Translations under genes and position numbers: made by a program
Shown: positions 1-6,478 of the stretch, piece by piece
Numbering within the stretch: position 1 is the stretch's first letter
Layout: each line of letters opens with the position of its first letter
From: Parvicella tangerina
GTDB taxonomy: Bacteria; Bacteroidota; Bacteroidia; Flavobacteriales_D; Parvicellaceae
Assembly: GCF_907165195.1 (NCBI RefSeq)
Contig: NZ_OU015584.1
Location: 496,001-560,000 of the forward strand
Direction: 5' to 3'
Length of the DNA stretch: 64,000 nucleotides
The notes under the pieces: model-generated
What the model saw: only the letters and a program-made list of their open reading frames with translations
The model's database searches: none
What the model was told of the DNA's origin: nothing

Positions 1-123
1 CTGATTTTTACCTACCTCCGCTTCTAACATAAGCTGCTCTTGGCTCATTCCTTTAGATATACGCAGCTGTTTCACTCGTTCTCCAAAATTCTTTATAAAT
101 ATTTCGTCTCTCGTATTATTCAC
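1..123 (-). CDS. XRE-family helix-turn-helix regulator, N-terminus only (runs off the left edge)
   Basis: Reading the complement from a GTG at 123 gives about 41 residues that run off the left edge. They contain FGERVKQLRISKGMSQEQL, the classic first helix and HTH entry of Cro/C1-type (XRE) DNA-binding domains. An in-frame stop lies upstream at 151-153, so the start is GTG at 123 or TTG at 141. The gene is divergent from the DUF429 gene at 197. The 16-bp palindrome at 159-174 sits between them, where an autoregulating XRE protein would usually bind. The effector or C-terminal part is outside the window, so its role (phage-type repressor, R-M controller or antitoxin) cannot be decided. Confidence 0.7.
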   Translation of the reverse strand, partial: MNNTRDEIFIKNFGERVKQLRISKGMSQEQLMLEAEVGKNQ

Positions 124-158
124 GAGACAATAATTCCGCAAAATATCCTGCTAAATCA

Positions 159-174
159 ACCCTATATATAGGGT
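159..174. promoter_or_regulatory. Palindromic operator candidate, copy 1
   Basis: ACCCTATATATAGGGT is a perfect 16-bp palindrome in the divergent region between the XRE gene and the DUF429 gene. It ends 7 bp before the -7 element of the DUF429 promoter, so a bound protein would cover the -33 region. A near copy lies at 865-880 before the next transcription unit. Binding by the XRE protein is inferred. Confidence 0.5.
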
Positions 175-181
175 CTTTTCT

Positions 182-189
182 TAATTTTG
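182..189 (+). promoter_or_regulatory. Bacteroidota -7 promoter element for the DUF429 gene
   Basis: TAATTTTG matches the Bacteroidota -7 consensus TAnnTTTG exactly and lies 7 bp upstream of the ATG at 197. That predicts a very short leader for the DUF429 transcript. Confidence 0.55.
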
Positions 190-196
190 CTTATCT

Positions 197-865
197 ATGG
201 AGTTAAATGCCAAATATTATTTGGGTGTTGATGTAGCAGGATCAAAGAACACGTGGTTTACCATAATTAAATATTCAAACGGAAAACTCCATCTACTCCA
301 ACCGCCAGACATAACATCATTCAATGCTCTCCTAGATATAGGTAATAAACTTGGTGGGTTCCATGCAATAGCTATTGACGCTCCTTTATCAGAGGATGTT
401 GTTTCTGAATCTGGAATGAGACCTTGTGAAAAAGCACTAAGGATAGAGCTTGAAAATGGAGGTAATCCAAATTGGATAATGTCCCAAAACAGTATGATGG
501 CTGTTCCTACCAGAGGTCGCAGTATTGCGTCATTACTAGCCCTTTATTCAGGCACAATCATTGAAACACACCCCACAGTTTGTTTGCACAGGACTTTAGG
601 CAACATTCCTAATTACAAAAAACCTTCTGAGCGTGTAGTGGTCTACCCCTTGGTTTTGAGATGGTTAGATTCTATAAACTTGATCATTGACACAGAACCA
701 GGTTGGTTTGAGAAAGACGGCTGTTTAGATTCTCTCGTGTGCGCGTGCGTGTCCTTTTTATACATACAAAGCCCTGATTCACTGGAAAACCTTTCACTCA
801 AAGATTTAGCGGATTCTGGTGTTTTGAATATGAGAGGACACCATCCATTTATCATAACTAAATAA
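197..865 (+). CDS. DUF429 family protein (predicted RNase H-fold nuclease)
   Basis: This 222-residue protein fits the DUF429 family, predicted nucleases of RNase H-like fold. Acidic residues stand where that fold needs them: YLGVDVAG near the N-terminus, AIAIDAPLSE near residue 57, ETHPTVCL near 122, and DGCLDSLVCA near 174. RPCEKALR also fits the family. No signal peptide or membrane segment is visible. The gene is alone between two near-identical palindromes and is followed by a separately promoted operon. The substrate of this family is not established; its place beside an XRE regulator in an accessory region fits a mobile or defence-linked nuclease, but that is inference. Confidence 0.7.
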   Translation: MELNAKYYLGVDVAGSKNTWFTIIKYSNGKLHLLQPPDITSFNALLDIGNKLGGFHAIAIDAPLSEDVVSESGMRPCEKALRIELENGGNPNWIMSQNSMMAVPTRGRSIASLLALYSGTIIETHPTVCLHRTLGNIPNYKKPSERVVVYPLVLRWLDSINLIIDTEPGWFEKDGCLDSLVCACVSFLYIQSPDSLENLSLKDLADSGVLNMRGHHPFIITK

Positions 866-880
866 CCCTATACATGGGGT
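865..880. promoter_or_regulatory. Palindromic operator candidate, copy 2
   Basis: ACCCTATACATGGGGT differs from the palindrome at 159-174 at two positions and keeps its 5+6+5 layout with one mismatched arm position. It overlaps the last base of the DUF429 stop codon and lies 11 bp upstream of the -7-like element at 892-899. The two sites suggest that one regulator controls both transcription units. Confidence 0.45.
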
Positions 881-891
881 GTTTTTGGCAT

Positions 892-899
892 GATCTTTG
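892..899 (+). promoter_or_regulatory. -7-like promoter element of the four-gene operon
   Basis: GATCTTTG matches TAnnTTTG with one mismatch. Transcription would start near 906, downstream of the TTG at 903. This supports ATG 930 as the start of the first gene. Confidence 0.4.
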
Positions 900-929
900 T
901 GATTGAATTCACGCCCTAAAATACACAAT

Positions 930-2780
930 ATGAAACAGTTAGCTTTTGCTTCAATTTTCTTGCTCGTTGGAGCAGTAAATTTATTCGCGCAATCAACAGA
1001 AACAGTAAAAAACTACTTTGATGTATACAAAACACAGTTATCTGAGAAGTACACCGTTATCTCAGGAACAAACACAATGCATGGCCTCTATCAATCATAC
1101 AACCAGAATGGTGACATCATCAAAACAGTTAATTATAAAAATGGAAAAAGACATGGTTCAGTTAAACACTACAACAGTGTAACGCTTGACTTGGAATACT
1201 CGGGAACATTCAATGAAGGTGAACCTGTTGAAGAAACAGGGTATTTCAGGAAAGGTCAAAAGAAATTCTACAAGAAAGCAGATGGAGTTTGGAAGATTTG
1301 GTATGAATCCGGACAACTAGCAGTTGAAGCATTTATTGGTCAGGGTAAATGGGGTGCAGGAAATGATTACAGTCCAAATTTGATGGACTACTATATGGTG
1401 AGCCCTTCTGGTGACTTAATCTACCCGAAATCAGTAAAATTCTTCCATAAAAACGGTAGTATTTCTGCAGAAAATTCGTTCGGGGCAGATGGTCTTTCAA
1501 GTTCATACGTTAGTTATGACATAGATGGCAGTGTTATTTACAAAAGAGAAAATCAAGGAGACAGGGGGTACACTGAAACCTACTTTCAAAATAGTTCTCC
1601 ATTGGTATCTAGGTCTCTATTATTAATTCCGTCAAAAGAAGAATATAGTCCTTTTGAATCTTTGCTAGACGGTGAATATGTCATCTACAATTCAATAGGA
1701 GAAAAAGTAGGTGGAGGCATTTATGTAAAAGGGAAACGTGAAGGGGAATGGAAATATTTTCTTGATGAAAAAGGAAACCTTTGTAGTCTACTAGATGAAA
1801 ATGGTGAACGATTTTTGGTTCATGATGAACCACACTATTATAGGACAGTCCAATACAAAAATGGCATTCCAGAAAAAGTAACTGTTTACACCATTCAAAA
1901 TGAAAAGACATGGGAAGGCAGTATGCTAACTGATTTTCCAGACAAATTACATGGAGAGTGTAAGACCTATCAAAACAACAAAGTAATTGCCATCAACAAC
2001 TACAATTCTGGGATTGAACATGGAGAACAAAGTTACTTCTATCCTTCTGGTAAGCTTAAGATCAGAAAAACACAAAACAACGGGAAATCCATAAAAGTTG
2101 AAGCTTGGTTTGAATCAGGTCAACAGTCACAGCTCGTTGTTTACAGAGATGATGACAATGTATACGAGAGTCAACTGTGGTACGAAAACGGGAACATCAA
2201 AGAATCCGGTCTATTGTCAGGTGACAGTCCTGATAAAAAGATAGGCATCTGGAAGTTCTATTCCGAAAGCGGAGACCTTGTAGAGGTTAAGGAATACAAC
2301 CAGTACGGCTCCGTAATTAAGACCTATGATGGACAAGACTACCTTAAGCTAGAGGAACAAAAACTAAAACAGGAACAGGAAAAGGTAGAAAGAGAAGAAC
2401 ACAATAAAAAGATGCGTCATTACGACAACAACATTTTTGTCATTTATGGTAAAAAGGTTGCTTCATCTCCAAGGAAAGGTGGCCTCAAAGATAAGGTGGA
2501 TGAAGCCTACATTGAAATCGTGCAACCTGATATTCCAATCACAAAAATCAAAAAGAAAAGACTGTACAAAGCTTATGAAATTCTTTTTGAGCATTTAGAG
2601 GACATCAGTAAAACAGTTGATAGTGATTTGGATGCTGCTATATCAGCAACTGATGCTATGGTCTCATTATGTAACAAGATGCTTCAGCTCATAAATGAAG
2701 ATACTGACGAGTTGGAGGATAAGCTTAAGAAGGAAAAAGACCCTTTAGTTATTGCTGAGTTGTTAGAAATAAAGATATAG
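930..2780 (+). CDS. Secreted MORN/YwqK-type repeat protein with C-terminal coiled coil
   Basis: I chose ATG 930 over the in-frame TTG at 903 because it begins a textbook signal peptide (MKQLAFASIFLLVGAVNLFA, cleavage after AQ) and because the probable promoter leaves the TTG outside the transcript. The 616-residue product carries many repeats of the type YxNGxxxGxWxxY (for example GKREGEWKYF), as in MORN_2/YwqK proteins, up to about residue 465. A charged coiled coil at about 470-500 (EEQKLKQEQEKVEREE) and a helical C-terminal region of about 110 residues follow. It is first in a four-gene operon, with a 19-bp gap to the next gene. An exported or outer-membrane-facing role is likely; the function is unknown. 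Confidence 0.75.
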   Translation: MKQLAFASIFLLVGAVNLFAQSTETVKNYFDVYKTQLSEKYTVISGTNTMHGLYQSYNQNGDIIKTVNYKNGKRHGSVKHYNSVTLDLEYSGTFNEGEPVEETGYFRKGQKKFYKKADGVWKIWYESGQLAVEAFIGQGKWGAGNDYSPNLMDYYMVSPSGDLIYPKSVKFFHKNGSISAENSFGADGLSSSYVSYDIDGSVIYKRENQGDRGYTETYFQNSSPLVSRSLLLIPSKEEYSPFESLLDGEYVIYNSIGEKVGGGIYVKGKREGEWKYFLDEKGNLCSLLDENGERFLVHDEPHYYRTVQYKNGIPEKVTVYTIQNEKTWEGSMLTDFPDKLHGECKTYQNNKVIAINNYNSGIEHGEQSYFYPSGKLKIRKTQNNGKSIKVEAWFESGQQSQLVVYRDDDNVYESQLWYENGNIKESGLLSGDSPDKKIGIWKFYSESGDLVEVKEYNQYGSVIKTYDGQDYLKLEEQKLKQEQEKVEREEHNKKMRHYDNNIFVIYGKKVASSPRKGGLKDKVDEAYIEIVQPDIPITKIKKKRLYKAYEILFEHLEDISKTVDSDLDAAISATDAMVSLCNKMLQLINEDTDELEDKLKKEKDPLVIAELLEIKI

Positions 2781-2799
2781 GTAAACACGTTTTTGTAGA

Positions 2800-3324
2800 A
2801 TGTCGATAAATCAATTCGCAGAATATTGGGGCATCATTGAAAAAGGAGAAGAGGTCATTTCTTACCAAATGATTGAAGATATGACCCGTATTCGGGAAGG
2901 ACTGGAAAAAGAGGTGCTTGGAGTCTTCTTTTTTAATCGTGGATGTTATGACACAGCCTTTGATATTTTCAAGAAACTTGATTCAAAAAACAATGTACAA
3001 GAGCTTGTAAAAACCTGTGAACATAGACTTTATCCAAAACCGCGAAACAAAGAGCTGCCGATTCTTGAACTTGATAAAATTCGTCCGGGATTAAAGGAGT
3101 ATCTTTCATTAGGAGAAAAGTCACCACTAGGTGAAGCACGTAATGGCTGGTTAAAACAGGGAGAGTGGAGTATTTACTCACTATCAGGAAACAAGGTCAT
3201 TGATAAGCTCAAAGCTGTAAGTCCATTTCATAATGGTATGGCTAAAGTGAAGTTAAATAATGGAGAAACAGTCGTGATTAATCGACATGGCAAAACCCTT
3301 AAGATTACTAAGAATGGAAATTAA
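2800..3324 (+). CDS. Uncharacterised TPR/WG-like protein
   Basis: This 174-residue protein has no signal peptide. The N-terminal half is helical and TPR-like (RGCYDTAFDIFKKLDSKNN). The C-terminal half has the rhythm of a WG repeat: GEWSIYSLSGNKVIDKLKAV, then FHNGMAKVKLNNG. It is the second gene of the operon and overlaps the next one by 11 bp. The architecture is a shorter version of the downstream protein at 3314, which suggests the two arose by duplication. The function is unknown. Confidence 0.65.
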   Translation: MSINQFAEYWGIIEKGEEVISYQMIEDMTRIREGLEKEVLGVFFFNRGCYDTAFDIFKKLDSKNNVQELVKTCEHRLYPKPRNKELPILELDKIRPGLKEYLSLGEKSPLGEARNGWLKQGEWSIYSLSGNKVIDKLKAVSPFHNGMAKVKLNNGETVVINRHGKTLKITKNGN

Positions 3325-3916
3325 AAGATTGACAACAATAGACGAGCAGTTTGAGGCCGGGAAACAGGCATTTATGGAAAAAGATTTTCAAGAAGCTTGC
3401 AAACTGTTAAGGTTAGCCCTAGGAAACATTCAAGAGCCGACCCATAACAACGACATCATATATTGGCTTGAAAAAGCAGAGCTGTGTAGAAAGCATTTTG
3501 AAGCTGCATGTTTTTATCAGGAGCTTGAATTTTATGAAGAGTCATACGAACACATGAAAGAACTCTATCCATTCGTTGAAGAGATGAGCTGGCCTTGGCA
3601 TAATGTAGAAGGACAGATATACATTCTTAAAAAAGATTCCTCCGGAAAATATGGGTATCAGAACAAAGATGGTGTTTGGAAAATAGACCCCATTTTTGAA
3701 AAGGCATATCCATTTCGAGAAGGTCATGCTCGTGTATATTTAGATGGAAAGATAGGATTTATTGACAGAAGAGGTATTCAGGTAGTAAAGCCCATGTACG
3801 AAGAAGCAGATGATTTCGAAAATGGATTGGCTTTGGTAAAAAGAGACGGGCAGAGTTTCATGATAAATCGCTTAGGTGTAGAACTTGAACAGGTGGAGGT
3901 TGAGATAAATGGATAG
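3314..3916 (+). CDS. TPR/WG-repeat protein
   Basis: The start is ATG 3314 (MEIKRLTTIDEQF), which overlaps the previous stop. An in-frame ATG at 3287 would overlap further and add nine residues. The roughly 200-residue protein has a TPR-like helical N-terminus (AGKQAFMEKDFQEACKLL) and then two WG-type repeats: YGYQNKDGVWKIDPIFEKAY and DGKIGFIDRRGIQVVKPMYE. It overlaps the next gene by 8 bp (ATGGATAG). It is probably cytoplasmic, since no export signal is seen. WG and TPR repeats usually mediate protein-protein contacts, so a scaffold or adaptor role within this operon is plausible but not shown. Confidence 0.7.
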   Translation: MEIKRLTTIDEQFEAGKQAFMEKDFQEACKLLRLALGNIQEPTHNNDIIYWLEKAELCRKHFEAACFYQELEFYEESYEHMKELYPFVEEMSWPWHNVEGQIYILKKDSSGKYGYQNKDGVWKIDPIFEKAYPFREGHARVYLDGKIGFIDRRGIQVVKPMYEEADDFENGLALVKRDGQSFMINRLGVELEQVEVEING

Positions 3917-4703
3917 GTCGTATTCTTACAACAAGCGAATGAAGCATATTGCAAAACTAGATCTAGATAATGTTGTTCCGGCATATCCAGAGTCAATTAG
4001 TACTAAGTATTCATTTCTTGATGAGCAAGAGCTGATTTATCCCACTGGAATAACCCTGGTTTCTTCTCAGATTCTTCCCGGAGAGGACTTCTACTATAAT
4101 TTGATCACCAATTGTTCCGAGTCGGTATCTCCACTGAAGGCATGTGTTATCTCATATAGGCGTTCATTTGAACACATTTGCAATAAGCTGGTGGCAATTC
4201 AAACTGGAGCCCATTTAGAAGGAAGGCCACAGCAATTGTCTTTTTGTGAAACGAGCAAAAAGAAGCTTAATGACGTCTTAGATTCTGACAATATTCAAAT
4301 TAATGCTGACCCACCTTTAAGAATTGATGACCTAATTGCCTACATGGGTCACGAGCTAAAAGAATGGACGGGCATCTATTTTATCGATAGACTAAACTCC
4401 TTTATTTATGAAACGGAGGAAGAAGTGCTTGAGAAGCTGTATCGATTTTCGACCCAAAATCAAAGACCCGTTGTGATTTATCGCCAAACTGAGCCGGAAG
4501 AGGGAGAGAAAGACGAGGAACACTCAATTACATTCCTTGACAGTCAACTATTAAAAACTGTTACCAATCACATTATTTACGTGGGTTGGCAAAATGAAAA
4601 CACACAGAATGAAATCTCCATTTATGTGGAGAGCAATAAAGATATAGGCCGTTCAGATTTCCATAGTTTAGAATGGAATTATTTGAATGGGATTTGTGAG
4701 TAA
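3909..4703 (+). CDS. DnaB-helicase-like RecA-fold protein lacking Walker A (candidate)
   Basis: The 264-residue product follows the order of the DnaB C-terminal RecA domain. A strand GITLVSS is followed by QILPGED where DnaB has its Walker A loop (GRPSMGKT). NIQINADPPLRIDDL sits where DnaB has IDDTPGLSLEEL. GIYFIDRLNSF sits at the Walker B strand (LIVIDYLQLM), RPVVIYRQTE at the VIALSQLSR strand, and HIIYVGWQ then EISIYVESNKDIG at the last strands (MFLYR, IIAKNRNG). The P-loop lysine and threonine are absent, so ATP hydrolysis is unlikely. It is the last gene of the operon and converges on the metalloprotease gene with a 7-bp gap. The assignment rests on motif order only. Confidence 0.55.
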   Translation: MDRSYSYNKRMKHIAKLDLDNVVPAYPESISTKYSFLDEQELIYPTGITLVSSQILPGEDFYYNLITNCSESVSPLKACVISYRRSFEHICNKLVAIQTGAHLEGRPQQLSFCETSKKKLNDVLDSDNIQINADPPLRIDDLIAYMGHELKEWTGIYFIDRLNSFIYETEEEVLEKLYRFSTQNQRPVVIYRQTEPEEGEKDEEHSITFLDSQLLKTVTNHIIYVGWQNENTQNEISIYVESNKDIGRSDFHSLEWNYLNGICE

Positions 4704-4710
4704 TAAATGG

Positions 4711-6063
4711 TTATCTAGTTTCTCCACTATATTTCGGACTGTTCCCACACAAAGCCCAATGCTTCCATATTGTAGCAAACGGACAAAGGTTTTCATCGTT
4801 ACATCTACTCCATGGTTTATCATCACATCTTTCATCAACCGAAATTTTTGGATCTATTTCTTGGCTCTTTTTACAATACTCTCTGAGACCGCACGGCTTA
4901 GGTTGATCCGAATAAAAAACTGTGAGCACTTGATTGATAGCCCAAAATAGACTAATATTTAAGTTTTTTGGATTGAATCCTTTGGGCAAACTTATTGTGG
5001 CATTATAATCGGAATTTAAAACAAGAGGAGAACCTACTAGTTGATGAAAAGCACCAAATAATTCATTATTCTTAGGATCTCCAAAGTATACCATATCTAC
5101 AATAAATCTGGGTATCTTCAATCTGAAATCTTTTATTCTGTCAAAAAGAATATCAATCCATTTATTATTATCATTGAAATATTTGTCGTTAAAGTTTTTC
5201 TTTATTTCTCCTCTAACCACCTCAATTAACGTTTCAAAATCCACATGATTACCCTTTAAAAAAGAATACGAAAACTCATAAAGTTTGTCTAACAAATCTT
5301 TATTTTCTGATAACTTATGGTCTTCAAAAAAGTTTTTATCCCTTAAATGCTCCAACAATCTGACATAACTAAGGCCAGGATGATAGGTCATTAAACAAAT
5401 GTCACATAGCGCAATTAGTATAAGTGAATCTTCTGCAATTTTGGGGTATAGCTTTTCTGCAATTTTCTTAACTAGGAGGTATGGATATTCTTGAGCGATT
5501 ATTTCATGCTCGTGCTCTTTCAAAACCTCCTTGTATATATGGCTTTCTGCTAAATAAGCCATTCCTTCACAAATATGATTCCCGCCCAACTCTATAACTC
5601 TCTCACTATCATCTTTAAGGTCAATAAATTTCACTTCAACAATCCCCACTGTCTCACCTTTTTCACCAAATTGACGTGGCTTTATTTTATAGGATAGGAA
5701 CTTTATTTTATCAGATTTGGGGTTTATGCTAGTCCCTATATAAATTGGTTTTAATTTAAAGTTATTAAAACCATGATCATTTTCCTTTTGAACTAATGAA
5801 ATTGGAGGATGAAACTCTTTACCCTTTGCTTTGTGAATTTTATTTGCGCAATCTTGAATATAATAGTTGATTGTGGAAATATTCATCAATCCGTATATCG
5901 TAGAAATATCCTGAATAAAATGAATGTATTCATGTAAATACAGTGAAAATGCACCATCAGGTATTTCATTCAGGTTTGACATATCAATAGGTAGGTCAAT
6001 TTTCATTCTAAAAAATGATGGTTTATAGTAGCATTTACCGAAGTCTAACCCTAAATCTTCCAT
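4711..6063 (-). CDS. Putative zinc metalloprotease (HExxH), defence-island neighbour
   Basis: The 450-residue protein has a zincin motif HEYIH at residues 44-48 (SLYLHEYIHFIQD). A glutamate-containing helix CEGMAYLAE, with Glu167, could supply a third zinc ligand as in gluzincins. The last 60 residues are rich in cysteine (CGLREYC, ERCDDKPWSRC, LCPF, WALC) and may form a second metal-binding site. No signal peptide or membrane segment is seen, so it is probably cytoplasmic. It is divergent from the SPARSA operon across 415 bp and converges on the DnaB-like gene. I do not recognise a named family; a proteolytic role in defence or regulation is inference. Confidence 0.6.
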   Translation of the reverse strand: MEDLGLDFGKCYYKPSFFRMKIDLPIDMSNLNEIPDGAFSLYLHEYIHFIQDISTIYGLMNISTINYYIQDCANKIHKAKGKEFHPPISLVQKENDHGFNNFKLKPIYIGTSINPKSDKIKFLSYKIKPRQFGEKGETVGIVEVKFIDLKDDSERVIELGGNHICEGMAYLAESHIYKEVLKEHEHEIIAQEYPYLLVKKIAEKLYPKIAEDSLILIALCDICLMTYHPGLSYVRLLEHLRDKNFFEDHKLSENKDLLDKLYEFSYSFLKGNHVDFETLIEVVRGEIKKNFNDKYFNDNNKWIDILFDRIKDFRLKIPRFIVDMVYFGDPKNNELFGAFHQLVGSPLVLNSDYNATISLPKGFNPKNLNISLFWAINQVLTVFYSDQPKPCGLREYCKKSQEIDPKISVDERCDDKPWSRCNDENLCPFATIWKHWALCGNSPKYSGETR

Positions 6064-6478
6064 ATCTTAATGAATAAAAAATTGAAATTATAACTAAAAG
6101 ACGTATACTCTTAGATTTGGTTGGTCCACCTGAAACTGATGTCACAAACTTTGTTTTGAGTATAAAAAAATGACTCAGGAATAATTTTGTATCTGTTAGC
6201 TCCTAGTTTAAAGGAAAAAACCTTTTTATTGCTGTCAACAGGTACTTAATTATACATTGACAACCCTGCCAACTGTGCCAATATGCCACCGTATATTTCC
6301 TGTAGTATTCTACTACGAACTTCCTACGAATAGATAGCATATAAAATCCCAAAATTCGTTTCTTACAAGGTTCTTGGAATTCAATTTTATACCCTTGACT
6401 AGGGTTGAAGTCTTTCGGGAATATTATGTTAACTTTGTCATCTAGTTTTAAGCATGAAACTGAAACAGAGAACAGATA
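6064..6478. promoter_or_regulatory. Divergent intergenic region before the SPARSA operon
   Basis: No convincing protein gene is present. Visible signals are a perfect -7 element TAATTTTG at 6182-6189, followed 20 bp later by a small A/T hairpin (AAAGG at 6210-6214, CCTTT at 6221-6225, then Ts); three TGCCA copies at 6267, 6276 and 6284; one copy of a near-direct repeat at 6313-6329 whose partner lies at 9696-9712; a palindrome ACCCTTGACTAGGGT at 6391-6405; and the operon's -7 element at 6430-6437. The length and the number of short repeats suggest complex control or remnants of module insertion. Confidence 0.5.
6430..6437 (+). promoter_or_regulatory. -7 promoter element of the SIR2-APAZ/pAgo operon
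   Basis: TAACTTTG matches TAnnTTTG exactly. It predicts a start of transcription near 6444 and a leader of about 35 nt before the TTG start codon at 6479. Confidence 0.5.

Noticed and set aside
903-930. TTG 903 as start of the MORN-repeat gene
   Set aside because: The probable promoter would start transcription after this codon, and the signal peptide begins at ATG 930.
3909-4703. Functional replicative helicase
   Set aside because: The DnaB-like protein lacks the P-loop lysine and threonine and the whole N-terminal domain, so helicase activity was not assigned.
4687-4950. Open frame of 87 codons on the plus strand
   Set aside because: It is a shadow of the metalloprotease gene on the other strand, with no protein-like composition or family match.
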